Assembly (NCBI RefSeq): GCF_041053055.1
Contig: NZ_CP163443.1
Location: 4,633,001 to 4,697,000, forward strand
Source: Streptomyces sp. R41
GTDB lineage: Bacteria > Actinomycetota > Actinomycetes > Streptomycetales > Streptomycetaceae
Length of the DNA stretch: 64,000 nucleotides
Direction: 5' to 3'
The translations under genes were made by a program, and so were the position numbers. Under the pieces are notes generated by a model. The model saw only the letters and a list, made by a program, of their open reading frames with translations, made no database searches and was not told the DNA's origin. Of this stretch, positions 43,378 through 51,532 are shown in pieces; positions within the stretch are counted from its first letter, which is position 1, and every line of letters begins with the position of its first letter.

Positions 43378-43863
43378 ATGGCAGCGAACGAGCACGAAGC
43401 GAAGATGGCGCATCCGCGCATGGCCGCGGGTGCGCTTTTCTTTGATGCCGACGGGCGCGTCCTCATGGTGGAACCCACCTACAAGGACTACTGGGACATC
43501 CCCGGTGGCTACGTCGAGACCGGTGAATCGCCGCTGCAAGCTGCCAGCCGAGAGGTGCGCGAGGAGCTGGGGATCACGCCCGCGCTCGGCCGCCTCCTGG
43601 CCGTGGACTGGGCACCCAACGGTGCCGAGGGCGACAAGGTGCTGTACCTGTTCGACGGCGGCGAGCTCTCCCCGGAGACCGTGGAGGGAATCCACCTCCA
43701 GGCGGACGAGCTGAAGGCCGTCAGGTTCGTCCCCCCGCACGAGATCGCAGATCGCACGATTCCGCGACTGACCCGACGGATCCTCGCGGCGATCGAGGCC
43801 CGCGCCGAGAGCGCCCCGGTCTACCTCGAGCACGGCCAGGCGCCGGGCGACCTGGCGGCGTAG
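43378..43863 (+). CDS. Nudix hydrolase 1 of the AICE
   Basis: 161 residues. Complete Nudix box GGYVETGESPLQAASREV then REELGI (pattern Gx5Ex7REUxEExGU satisfied). Family members hydrolyse nucleoside diphosphate derivatives; substrate unknown. In pSAM2 the transfer immunity factor Pif is a Nudix-motif protein at the corresponding end of the element, so an immunity role is plausible. Its last 84 codons are repeated almost exactly at 46563-46816. Confidence 0.88.
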   Translation: MAANEHEAKMAHPRMAAGALFFDADGRVLMVEPTYKDYWDIPGGYVETGESPLQAASREVREELGITPALGRLLAVDWAPNGAEGDKVLYLFDGGELSPETVEGIHLQADELKAVRFVPPHEIADRTIPRLTRRILAAIEARAESAPVYLEHGQAPGDLAA

Positions 43864-43876
43864 CGGGAGCGGGGGG

Positions 43877-44311
43877 ATGCCAGAGAGCCCGAGGCACTCG
43901 GTATCTGTCGCAGGGATCACCGTCCGTGGAGACGGCAGGATCCTCGCTGTCCGCCGGGCAGACAACGACACCTGGGAGCCGCCCGGCGGTCTCCTGGAAC
44001 TGGACGAGCAGCCACAGACAGGCGTCGTACGCGAGGTCTTCGAGGAGACCCGCATCAAGGTCGGCGTCCGCCAACTCACCGGCGTCTACAAGAACATGAC
44101 GCTGGGCGTCGTGGCCCTGGTCTTCCGCTGTAAGCCAACGGCCGGCACCGAGCGCACCTCGAGCGAGTCAACTGCCGTCGAGTGGCTCACACTCGACGAG
44201 GTCCGAGAGCGCATGTCCGAGGTCTTCGCGGTCAGAGTCCTGGATGCCTTGGACCGCAACGGTCCCCACGTACGGAGCCACGACGGCAAGCGCCTCATCC
44301 CAGCGGGATAG
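43877..44311 (+). CDS. Nudix hydrolase 2 of the AICE (Pif-like candidate)
   Basis: 144 residues starting 13 bases after Nudix 1, with GGGAGCGGGGG before ATG. Nudix box GGLLELDEQPQTGVVREV then FEETRI: the final Gly of the consensus is Arg, the catalytic Glu residues are kept. A near-identical copy is at 46830-47303. Tandem Nudix genes next to the right att site resemble the pif position in pSAM2. Confidence 0.85.
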   Translation: MPESPRHSVSVAGITVRGDGRILAVRRADNDTWEPPGGLLELDEQPQTGVVREVFEETRIKVGVRQLTGVYKNMTLGVVALVFRCKPTAGTERTSSESTAVEWLTLDEVRERMSEVFAVRVLDALDRNGPHVRSHDGKRLIPAG

Positions 44312-44333
44312 AACTTTCCCTACGTTCATCAAG

Positions 44334-44408
44334 GCCCGCGCACGGCGCGGGCGCGCGCCGCCTTGTCGGCGGGGCCGCCGCCCTGTCTTCGCCAGCGGCG
44401 GCCCCGCC
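44334..44408 (+). other. Two-hairpin structured element, copy 1
   Basis: Hairpin 1 GCCCGCGC-ACG-GCGCGGGC (44334-44352); hairpin 2 (44368-44408) has a perfect 14-bp stem GGCGGGGCCGCCGC with a 13-base loop containing CTGTCTTCGCC. A diverged copy at 47948-48021 keeps the loop and shows compensatory base-pair changes in the stem. Candidate single-strand origin, transfer locus or structured RNA. The rest of 44409-44934 has no gene I can support. Confidence 0.65.
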
Positions 44409-44934
44409 CGGCGGCGCGCTGCGTGCAAGCGGGCGGAGCACGGGAAGGCCCGACCAGGTCCGGCGGGTCAGTGAGCGGCATCGCTGGGCGGTTTACGTGG
44501 CCGGAGCGGGGCCGTCTGCGGCCATAGCCGTAGTGCCGTCGAATCAGGCTGGCTGCGGAAGGGGTGGCGTCGGGGCCAGGCGCCGAATCCGGGCAGAAAC
44601 GGCCGCGGGGGCGGATCGTCGTACCGCCGCCGTCACGGATGCGGCAGCGTGAGCGGATCATCGCCGAGGGATGGGCCAAGGGGGAGCACCTGCTGCCGCG
44701 ATGTGGCTCAGCCCGTCGTGGGCGCTCCGCTAGGTGCCCAGTCATGGCGGGAACAGGGTTTGGCCGCTGGGTCGTCTGTGGGCCGTGCGGGGCCCTCACT
44801 CAGCGGCTGCGCGGCCGCATCGATCTCTCGTAGAAGCAGGAGCCGCTGTGTCGTGATCAGCCTATTGACGACTGGGCTGTGTCTCGTGAAGCTGGGCTGG
44901 CCCGTGGGGAGCGGGCCATTTGAGGGGGTTAGGC

Positions 44935-45117
44935 GTGAGCGAGCAACAGCTGAGTCGCCGTGATTTCTGGGCGCATATGGGCTTTTTGGCATCGTTGGCC
45001 GCTTTCGTGGTGTCGCTGTTCATCGGCCAGCCCAAGTGGCTGCAGCTGTCGGCGCTCGTTGTCATGGTGCCGAGCGTCGCCGTGATGGGGCTTGAGAAGC
45101 GGAAGCGGCGCCGCTAA
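44935..45117 (+). CDS. Small two-segment membrane protein, hypothetical
   Basis: 60 residues from GTG 44935, with GGGGG and AGG upstream: VSEQQLSRRDFWAHMGFLAS, LAAFVVSLFIG, then QPKWLQLSALVVMVPSVAVM and a basic end (EKRKRRR). It is the last gene before attR. No homologue recognised; could be a spread or entry-exclusion factor, but that is a guess from position only. Confidence 0.55.
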   Translation: MSEQQLSRRDFWAHMGFLASLAAFVVSLFIGQPKWLQLSALVVMVPSVAVMGLEKRKRRR

Positions 45118-45200
45118 CCGCCGGAGCAGGGACAGGCAGCGGCCCCTTTCCCAGGGCATCGCATTCGTACGGCCCGGACAACGGGCGGCCACCCGCGCAC

Positions 45201-45223
45201 TGACATCCATAGCTGACATCAAC
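45201..45223. promoter_or_regulatory. Candidate integrase arm-type site (right end, element 1)
   Basis: TGACATC-CATAGC-TGACATCAAC, the same 13-bp-spaced pair as at the left end, 84 bp inside the attR copy. Confidence 0.6.
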
Positions 45224-45307
45224 CTCCCCGGACACCAGCACCCCCAGACGGTCAAGCGTGACCAACATGGCCGAGCGACTCCACGGCGGTGCTGCGCAGC
45301 GATCGAA

Positions 45308-45352
45308 CTCCTAAAGCGGGTGTCGCAGGTTCGAATCCTGCCGGGGGCACAA
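45308..45352 (+). repeat. attR of element 1
   Basis: Exact 45-base copy of the tRNA-Arg 3' segment at 34916-34960. Together they bound a 10.4-kb element. It also marks the left border of the decayed second element. Confidence 0.92.
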
Positions 45353-45399
45353 CGTGTTACGCCGCACCTGGGGGTTCTCCCACAGGGAGGCGCTCTAAT

Positions 45400-45430
45400 C
45401 GGCCTCGGACTCCTCGTCCGGGGCCGTTTT
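45400..45430 (+). terminator. Terminator-like hairpin after attR
   Basis: CGGCCTCGGAC-TCCTC-GTCCGGGGCCG (one T-G pair) followed by TTTT. It may have been the tRNA-side terminator of the older integration. From here to 45955 there is only an unrecognised minus-strand open frame (ending 45559) and no supported gene. Confidence 0.65.
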
Positions 45431-45955
45431 ACGTGAGCGACCGGATGCTGCTCAGCCTGGAGGCGGGGCTGCGCCCAGGTCTGGACGTCGGGACCCTTTC
45501 CGGTTCAGGCCAGACGGAACTCTTCGACGTGCACCTGTCGTGCGGAGACCCGCAGGTCTCATAGGCCGGCGAGCACAGCCCGGCCGCAGACGTCGCGTTC
45601 TGTGATGTCGGGGACCAGCGTCTGCAGGCTGCCGGGGCTGAACAGGCGGGGTGCCGCCCTCGCCGGTTCGCCGGTGAGCGGGTGTCCGTTCCGTAGCGCG
45701 ACCAGGTGGGGCGCACCTCGTTCAGTAGCCCGGCGCAGCGTCGTGAACGCTCCGTAGAGTCCTTCGACGACGGCGCGGCTGCCGACCCGGGACGTTCCGC
45801 GGGCCAGCACTGGTTCCTCGCTTGTCGTGGGCTCGCTGGTCGGATGCCGACCGACGGAAGGGGACGTGAGCGAGATCAGCGTGCCGGGCGGACGGCAGAC
45901 AGTACGCTCGATCCAGCGGGATCGGGCCCGCGGCACAGTGTCCGGGAGGTGCTTC

Positions 45956-46522
45956 ATGACGGCCGAGATGATGGCCCCGGCGTGGATGCATGAGCAGATC
46001 ACGGCGGAGGAGTACGAGTCGTGGTCCGAGGAGCAGTGCGCCGGTATCGAGATCGTGGACGGGATGGTCGTCGTGAGTCCGAGTGCGTCCAAGCGGCACA
46101 GCCGTCTGGCCCGGATTCTGGCCAACGCCCTGGAAGCCGCCGCGGGCCCGGAATGGAACGCCGACACCGACTTCGACGTCCGGCTTCAGGACGTCCCGCT
46201 CACCAATCGCCGCCCCGACGTCGTCGTGTACCAGGCAGACACCATCGACATCACCCCAACCCGCCCCGAGCACGTGCTGCTGGTCGCGGAGGTGGTGTCG
46301 CCAGGTTCGGAGACCACCGACCGGATCGTGAAGGTTGACCAGTACGCCAAGGCAGGCATCGGCTTCTACTGGCGGATCGAGCAGGCCGCGACAGGCGTTC
46401 CTCTCGTGTACACCTACGTTCTCGACCCCGCGACGAAGACCTACCGGGACGGAGACGTGTTCACCGGCGTCCTCAAGGTAGTGGCCCCGTTCCCGGTGGA
46501 GATCGACCTCGGGCAGGTCTGA
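45956..46522 (+). CDS. Uma2 family endonuclease-like protein
   Basis: 188 residues from ATG 45956 with GGGAGGT upstream. DUF820/Uma2 fold: ITAEEYESWSEEQCAGIEIV, DGMVVVSPSASKRHSRLARI, FDVRLQDVPLTNRRPDVVVY, LLVAEVVSPGSETTDRIVKV, and DQYAKAGIGFYWRIE, which contain the PD-(D/E)xK-like residues. These genes are very numerous in Streptomyces and their biological role is unclear. Cargo of the second element. Confidence 0.9.
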   Translation: MTAEMMAPAWMHEQITAEEYESWSEEQCAGIEIVDGMVVVSPSASKRHSRLARILANALEAAAGPEWNADTDFDVRLQDVPLTNRRPDVVVYQADTIDITPTRPEHVLLVAEVVSPGSETTDRIVKVDQYAKAGIGFYWRIEQAATGVPLVYTYVLDPATKTYRDGDVFTGVLKVVAPFPVEIDLGQV

Positions 46523-46562
46523 CCAGGCGCTGCTCGGCAGCCAACAGCGCGTGAGCGATTCG

Positions 46563-46816
46563 TGGCACCCAACGGTGCCGAGGGCGACAAGGTGCTGTAC
46601 CTGTTCGACGGCGGCGAGCTCTCCCCGGAGACCGTGGAGGGAATCCACCTCCAGGCGGACGAGCTGAAGGCCGTCAGGTTCGTCCCCCCGCACGAGATCG
46701 CAGATCGCACGATTCCGCGACTGACCCGACGGATCCTCGCGGCGATCGAGGCCCGCGTCGAGAGCGCCCCGGTCTACCTCGAGCACGGCCAGGCGCCGGG
46801 CGACCTGGCGGCGTAG
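46563..46816 (+). pseudogene. Truncated copy of Nudix hydrolase 1
   Basis: 254 bases nearly identical to 43610-43863, encoding the C-terminal 84 residues (APNGAEGDKVLYLFDGGELS onward). Only one Ala-to-Val change is seen in the protein. The Nudix box and N-terminus are missing; identity starts abruptly at GGCACCCAACGG. Confidence 0.85.
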
Positions 46817-46829
46817 CGGGAGCGGGGGG

Positions 46830-47303
46830 ATGCCAGAGAGCCCGAGGCACTCGGTATCTGTCGCAGGGATCACCGTTCGCGGAGACGGCAGGATCCTCGC
46901 TGTCCGCCGGGCAGACAACGACACCTGGGAGCCGCCCGGCGGTCTCCTGGAACTGGACGAGCAGCCACAGACAGGCGTCGTACGCGAGGTCTTCGAGGAG
47001 ACCCGCATCAAGGTCGACGTCCGCCAACTCACCGGCGTCTACAAGAACATGACGCTGGGCGTCGTGGCCCTGGTCTTCCGCTGTAAGCCAACGGCCGGCA
47101 CCGAGCGCACCTCGAGCGAGTCAACTGCCGTCGAGTGGCTCACGCCCGACGAGATCCGAGAGCGCATGTCCGGGGTCTTCGCGGTCAGAGTCCGGGATGC
47201 CTTGGACGGCAACGGCCCCCACGTACGGAGCCACGACGACAAGCGCCTCATCCCTGTCGGGTCGCGGGTGAGGCTTGACGGTTCGGCGTCAGGTGATGCT
47301 TGA
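46830..47303 (+). CDS. Nudix hydrolase, copy of the element 1 gene
   Basis: 157 residues. Nearly identical to the product of 43877-44311 through KRLIP, then a different C-terminal end (VGSRVRLDGSASGDA) because the sequence diverges at 47250. Changes such as G63D, L104P and E114G are scattered. Nudix box retained. Follows the truncated Nudix 1 copy at the same 13-base spacing, showing the pair was copied as a block. Confidence 0.85.
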   Translation: MPESPRHSVSVAGITVRGDGRILAVRRADNDTWEPPGGLLELDEQPQTGVVREVFEETRIKVDVRQLTGVYKNMTLGVVALVFRCKPTAGTERTSSESTAVEWLTPDEIRERMSGVFAVRVRDALDGNGPHVRSHDDKRLIPVGSRVRLDGSASGDA

Positions 47304-47337
47304 CGTCTGACCTGGATATCGTGGCTTACTGTCTGCC

Positions 47338-47781
47338 ATGGCGGACCGTTTCCCTGAGATCACCTCCGTGGAGGAGTTCATCCGGCTGCGGGAGAGTGAG
47401 GAACCGGCGGAATACAACCGCTCGGCGTGGGCAGCCTTGCCGCTGGCAGTCTGGTGGGAGCTGGTGCGCAACCATCCCGAGATGCGTTTCTGGGCCGCGC
47501 ATAACAGAACGGTGCCGTCGGAGATTCTGGCCGAGCTGATCAGGGATTCCGACTGGCGGGTCCGAGACCGTGTGGCCAGCAAGCGCAACTGCCCGCCTGA
47601 GCTGCTGGAACGGCTGGTCGACGATCCGCATGACGCCGTGCGGAGGATCGTTGCAGGCCATCCGCGCTCGCCGCGGTCGACAGTTGCGCGTTTGGTTGAT
47701 GACCCGTGGCCGGTCATTGCGCAGGAAGCCCGCGCCCGGCTGGCCAACTGGCCGTCCGCGGAGTCGTCCGAGCCTTCCTGA
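47338..47781 (+). CDS. Leucine-rich variant/HEAT-like repeat protein
   Basis: 147 residues from ATG 47338. N-terminal helix FPEITSVEEFIRLRESEEPA, then repeats WWELVRNHPEMRFWAAHNRTVPS, LAELIRDSDWRVRDRVASKRNCP, LLERLVDDPHDAVRRIVAGHPRS and ARLVDDPWPVIAQEARARL, each about 24 residues as in LRV or HEAT proteins. Probably a protein-binding scaffold. Inserted between the Nudix copy and the second hairpin element. Confidence 0.75.
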   Translation: MADRFPEITSVEEFIRLRESEEPAEYNRSAWAALPLAVWWELVRNHPEMRFWAAHNRTVPSEILAELIRDSDWRVRDRVASKRNCPPELLERLVDDPHDAVRRIVAGHPRSPRSTVARLVDDPWPVIAQEARARLANWPSAESSEPS

Positions 47782-47947
47782 CAGCACGGCCCCGGCCCTC
47801 CCCGCACGCATCGATCAGACACGCACAGCCAAGCCGAGGCAAGCGGTGTCAAGCATCAGGTGAAGCCACTGCGTCAAGCATCAACCGAGACAGGACAACA
47901 AGCGCCTCCTCATCCCAGCGGGATAGAACTTCCCCTACTTCATCAAG

Positions 47948-48021
47948 GCCCGCGCACGGCGCGGGCACGCGCCGCCTCTGCGGCGCGGCCTGCCTCTGTC
48001 TTCGCCCCGGCTGGCCGCGCC
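47948..48021 (+). other. Two-hairpin structured element, copy 2
   Basis: Hairpin 1 GCCCGCGC-ACG-GCGCGGGC (47948-47966) is identical to copy 1. Hairpin 2 (47982-48021) has stem GGCGCGGCCTGCC with one mismatch and the same CTGTCTTCGCC loop. Stem differences from 44368-44408 are mostly compensated. Upstream flank (AGCGGGATAGAACTT, TCATCAAG) is also shared. Confidence 0.65.
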
Positions 48022-48152
48022 CGGCGGTGCGCTACGGGCTGCGGGCGGACGAGGGAAAACCCGCTGTAGCTGGGGCGGTCGGCTTGTACGGGCTCTAGAT
48101 CATTTGCGCTGTCGGCGGTACCTTGCCGTCATGACTCACAACCGAAAGGGCA

Positions 48153-48584
48153 ATGCCGCGTAGGCGCCCATCCGCTGTACGGAGCGCTCTTCCCGTACGG
48201 ATCCCGAGGTACTTCTTCCGCTACCCCTATCCGACGATCAACCGTCTGTCGGGGGCGTGCGAAGCCGACATCCGCAGGCTGGAGCACGCGCGTTTCTGGC
48301 TGGGCGCCACAGCCAAAGCCTTCTGGCACTGGGCCGCCTTGGCTCACGGTCCGCTGAAGCGGGTGGCTGATCCCTTCACTTCTGCCAGGTGCGGCATCCC
48401 CGAGTGCGGCTGCGACCCAGGCTACTCACGCGATCATCTCGAAGAGATCATGCATGCCTTGCCCAAGAAGTCGGCACGAGAGCTGCGGAAGCTTGTACGG
48501 GATCTCGACGGCAAGATCCTTAAGAGAGCCAAGGTCGTCCGTGCCGATTCTCCCGACGTCCCCTGGTGGCGAGATCAGGTCTAG
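48153..48584 (+). CDS. Conserved hypothetical protein
   Basis: 143 residues from ATG 48153 (AAAGGG upstream). An Arg-rich start, then SGACEADIRRLEHARFWLGA, AFWHWAALAHGPLKRVADPF, SARCGIPECGCDPGYSRDHL and EEIMHALPKKSARELRKLVR. The CGIPECGCDPGYSRDH stretch, with three cysteines and a histidine, resembles a segment seen in other Streptomyces hypothetical proteins. Function unknown. Confidence 0.7.
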   Translation: MPRRRPSAVRSALPVRIPRYFFRYPYPTINRLSGACEADIRRLEHARFWLGATAKAFWHWAALAHGPLKRVADPFTSARCGIPECGCDPGYSRDHLEEIMHALPKKSARELRKLVRDLDGKILKRAKVVRADSPDVPWWRDQV

Positions 48585-48919
48585 GCATCTGACACCAACG
48601 ACTGCCTCACGGGCCGTGTGAGCGCCGACCTAGGCGCCAGAGCCAAGAGGGGCACGTTAGAGCCGAGAACGCGTCAGGGGGCCACACGTGCCCCCTGCGT
48701 GCCCGATCGAGCAGCAACCGAGGGGGAACCACGGGGAGCGTCGTCGAGTCTCCCCGGAACGCGCAGGCCAGTGTGCCGCCAGGTCACACCTCACCCGCTT
48801 ACGCGATCTTCCAAACTGCTGATGTACAGCAGCAAGGTGCAGCAACCACCGCGCCCGCAGCCGACCGCTACCAGCCTCGGCAGGCCGACGATGCCCCCGC
48901 AGACCACAACGGTTTCGGC
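48585..48919. other. Non-coding stretch, nothing recognised
   Basis: No frame with convincing codon use, ribosome site or motif, and no hairpin or repeat that I can see. Base composition is less extreme than in the chromosome, fitting a decayed element. Confidence 0.5.
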
Positions 48920-49207
48920 CTATATCGCCCAGGTTTCAAAAATGCCCAACTCCTTCCCGATGAAGAGCGCTGCCGAAGTAGGAACCAGCAAGCAAATGCC
49001 GATGCCGCCAAGCACATATGGCGCCACTGGCCTCGCTTTCGGGAAGTGGCCATCGGGTCGACGCTTGCGGGCAATAGCGAAGCGCCGGATAAACAGAGCG
49101 GCACTCAACATGAGCAGGAACGCGCCGATAAACTGCAGCGCCATCAAGCCGCATTCAATAAGGAAAAGGACCAGGTACGAGAGCAGCACCCCCACGACTA
49201 CCCTCAC
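48920..49207 (-). CDS. Small polytopic membrane protein, hypothetical
   Basis: 95 residues from GTG 49207: VVVGVLLSYLVLFLIECGL, ALQFIGAFLLMLSAALFI, a basic loop (RRFAIARKRRPDG), then PYVLGGIGICLLVPTSAALF. Three hydrophobic segments. No ribosome site is visible before the GTG. The codon use is less GC-biased than the chromosome. Function unknown. Confidence 0.6.
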   Translation of the reverse strand: MRVVVGVLLSYLVLFLIECGLMALQFIGAFLLMLSAALFIRRFAIARKRRPDGHFPKARPVAPYVLGGIGICLLVPTSAALFIGKELGIFETWAI

Positions 49208-49954
49208 TTACTCAGATTTCGGCATCAATCAGAATCCGGTCGGCTTTCATTGCCGTCGGCTGCAACCACGCGCAAGGCGGACAATAGGATCATGGCTTGG
49301 ACTGCGTCAATCCGTGCAGCTGAACGCGTGCCCTAAGCGTGCCCGACCGGCTGGTAAGTCACGGCCGTCTACGGGCTCCCCCACCCTGGACCAGCAACCG
49401 CGACAAGCACCACCACGGCAGGTCAAGGGCACTTACCCCGCTGGTGGCTCTGGTGATGATGAGGCGCACGCCCCTCCGTACAGCAGCGACAGCAACCGAC
49501 AGCGCCCGTCATGAAGTCGACAGCGGCCCGAAAGCGGCCGTAATGACTCTGGATGACCGATCCATTCTTAGTTACGGATCAGAAGGCTTCTGACACGCTC
49601 CCCGTCGTACACGGCGCGTGACGTCGTCGAGCTGCGCCGTCGTGAGGCGAACTCGCCGACACCACCCGGGAGTTTCGTCGGTGCTCCTGGTTCAGCGCCG
49701 AATGGCCCACGCCGCCTCGCGCTCGCGGCGCGGCCACACGGGTGGTTCGGCGCGGAGCGCCTACGCCCGCCTTCGGCCTCGTAATGCCTTGACCGCACAG
49801 GGAACTTGAGCCGGCCGCCGAGCCAACGCCCGCGCTCGTTGATCAGACGATCCGGCGTGCCGACGAGCCGATATCAGACATTTGCTTATTAACCTCGCGC
49901 CATCTTATGACGTGGCGGATCGCATACGCGTCCGCTTCAACGCTCGGAGAAGAC
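49208..49954. other. Non-coding or decayed stretch in element 2
   Basis: No gene supported. Around 49700-49770 are several GC palindromes (for example GCCGC-N8-GCGGC) and an open frame ending at a TAA near 49785 that looks like a gene tail, but I recognise no family. The 3' part contains AT-richer sequence before the His/Gly-repeat protein gene, probably its promoter. Confidence 0.4.
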
Positions 49955-50320
49955 ATGCGCAAGACTCGCAAGACGGCTGTCGTAGCCGTCCTCCTCGGCA
50001 CCGTCGGCTTCCTCGGCGCCGGCACCGCCTACGCCCACGGGGACGGGCACGGGCACGGGCACGGGCACGGGCACGGGCACGGGCACGAGAAAGGGCACGG
50101 GCACGGGAAAGGGCACGGGAAAGGGCAGCACCACGGCGGAGAGAGCAAGACGATCGTCATCACCCAGAGCACCTCATGCAGTACGACCGACGAGAACACC
50201 GACGTACAGGGCGAGTCCGAGTACGGCAACTGGTCCAACGGCGAGGTCTCGCCTGGCCCGCAAACCACCAACATCGGCTCACGCCTGGGGTGCGACAACA
50301 CCCTCGTCCTCGGCAAGTAG
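49955..50320 (+). CDS. Exported His/Gly-repeat protein
   Basis: 121 residues from ATG 49955 (CGGAGAAG upstream). Signal peptide MRKTRKTAVVAVLLGTVGFL then GAGTAYA, cut before HGDGHGH. A tract of about 30 residues of Gly-His with Lys/Glu follows, encoded by a CACGGG hexanucleotide repeat. The rest (TIVITQSTSCSTTDEN, SRLGCDNTLVLGK) has two cysteines that may form a disulfide. The repeat should bind Ni, Zn or Cu. Function unknown. Confidence 0.8.
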   Translation: MRKTRKTAVVAVLLGTVGFLGAGTAYAHGDGHGHGHGHGHGHGHEKGHGHGKGHGKGQHHGGESKTIVITQSTSCSTTDENTDVQGESEYGNWSNGEVSPGPQTTNIGSRLGCDNTLVLGK

Positions 50321-50507
50321 CTCACTCGGGTCCCGGCGCCGAGCCACACGCCCGGCTCCGGGGCCCGGACCCCAGGGGGTGTCCCTGGTCTCTTGCGGGG
50401 CCTGTTTGTGGTGCTGCCCCTCGGCCTTCTTCCGCTCGCAACAGGCCCTGGACGCAGGATCGGCCAGGGCCGCGAACGCGGAGAGAAAGAGATCGACGAT
50501 CCCAAGC

Positions 50508-50621
50508 CTGCCGCGGCAGCGATTCGCCGAACTCGTCCAGGCCAGGCGCTCACTGTCGTGGGTTGTCATGGCAGACCCCGAAGGCAACGAGTTCTGTGTC
50601 CTTGGCCAATGGCATCAGTGA
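50508..50621 (+). pseudogene. C-terminal remnant of a VOC/glyoxalase family protein
   Basis: Open frame ending SLSWVVMADPEGNEFCVLGQ, the typical last strand of vicinal-oxygen-chelate (glyoxalase-like) proteins, including the metal-binding Glu of GNEF. Nothing resembling the rest of the domain is in frame upstream, so only the tail survives. Confidence 0.6.
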
Positions 50622-50674
50622 GGGCCCCTGAGAGCGCGCGTGTCCTGCCTGGTCCTGCCGAGTGCGCAGCACCT

Positions 50675-50708
50675 CAGAGGCCCTGTGGATCACTCCACAG
50701 GGCCTCTG
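50675..50708. terminator. Terminator-like hairpin upstream of the DJ-1 gene end
   Basis: CAGAGGCCCTGTGGA-TCAC-TCCACAGGGCCTCTG, a perfect 15-bp stem followed by GCCTTTG. It lies 92 bp beyond the stop of the minus-strand DJ-1 gene and can serve it or the plus strand. Confidence 0.75.
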
Positions 50709-50799
50709 GCCTTTGACTTGACGGCAGTGTTCGACGGCAACCGTCCACGAGCTGTGGGGAGCGTGCGGCCGTCGCTCGCACGGCGGCTGCCCTGACCGG

Positions 50800-51489
50800 T
50801 CAAAGGTGGTGCAGCGTCTCGATGATCTTGGCGGTGACGGCCTTGGTGGAGTAGGGGTTCTGTCCCGTCACGAGCCTGCCGTCAGCGGTGGCGAAGGGGG
50901 TCATGGGGATGGTGTTCCCGACATAGTGCGCGCCCCGCTTGCGGAGTTCGTCCTCCAGCAGGAACGGCACCCGCTTCTTCACCATGGCGACTCGCTCCTC
51001 CGCGGTGGAGAACCCGGTGACCGTGCGCCCGTCGACGAGCAGGGAGCCGTCGGAGAGCGTGATGTTCAGCAGTCCGCTGGCGCCGTGGCAGACCGAGGAG
51101 ACCATGCCGCCGTTCTCGTAGATCTGCCGTGCGGCCTGCTGGAGCGCGATGTTCGAGGGGAAGTCCCACATGACGCCGTGCCCGCCGGTGTAGAAGATCG
51201 CGGAATACCGGGCCGGGTCGATGTCGGCCGCCTTGGCGGTGTGGTCCAGGCCCGACATGAACGCGCTGTCGTTCATGTGGTCGCGTACCGCCCTGTCGGC
51301 CCATCTGGTGCTGCGCGGATCCAGCGGCACCGGTCCACCTTCTGGACTGACGATGTCGACCTCGAAGCCGGCCCGGCGGACCCCGGCGTGGAAGTGAACC
51401 AGCTCTCCGATCCACAGTCCGGTCCGATGGGGGTTCGTCCCGTAGGTCGCCTGGTTGGTTACCACGGCGAGGATCCGCCTCATCGCCAT
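50800..51489 (-). CDS. DJ-1/PfpI family protein (Hsp31-like)
   Basis: 229 residues from ATG 51489 (AAGGAG five bases upstream). Class I glutamine amidotransferase-like fold: WIGELVHFHAG with the acid Glu29, IFYTGGHGVMWDFPSN, and the nucleophile Cys134-His135 in SSVCHGASGLLN. Resembles Hsp31/glyoxalase III-type members that detoxify methylglyoxal or hydrolyse peptides. It is followed upstream by an SDR on the same strand, 43 bp away, likely co-transcribed. Confidence 0.9.
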   Translation of the reverse strand: MAMRRILAVVTNQATYGTNPHRTGLWIGELVHFHAGVRRAGFEVDIVSPEGGPVPLDPRSTRWADRAVRDHMNDSAFMSGLDHTAKAADIDPARYSAIFYTGGHGVMWDFPSNIALQQAARQIYENGGMVSSVCHGASGLLNITLSDGSLLVDGRTVTGFSTAEERVAMVKKRVPFLLEDELRKRGAHYVGNTIPMTPFATADGRLVTGQNPYSTKAVTAKIIETLHHL

Positions 51490-51532
51490 CACGACTCCTT
51501 GTGTGCCGCGGAGTTGGCCACGGGCTTGGTGT

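Noticed and set aside
44564..44833. Possible gene between the Nudix pair and attR
   Set aside because: Open frame is Arg-rich with no ribosome site or recognised motif and ends arbitrarily; not supported.
45308..45352. Second tRNA-Arg gene
   Set aside because: Only the 3' part from the anticodon loop is present; the acceptor 5' strand and D-arm are missing, so it is an att copy.
45559..46167. Minus-strand frame overlapping the Uma2 start
   Set aside because: Its first half is antisense to Uma2 and the second half matches no family I know; kept only as a note in the gap description.
48618..49514. Plus-strand open frame of 298 codons in the second element
   Set aside because: Overlaps the more protein-like minus-strand membrane protein, has no ribosome site and unusual composition.
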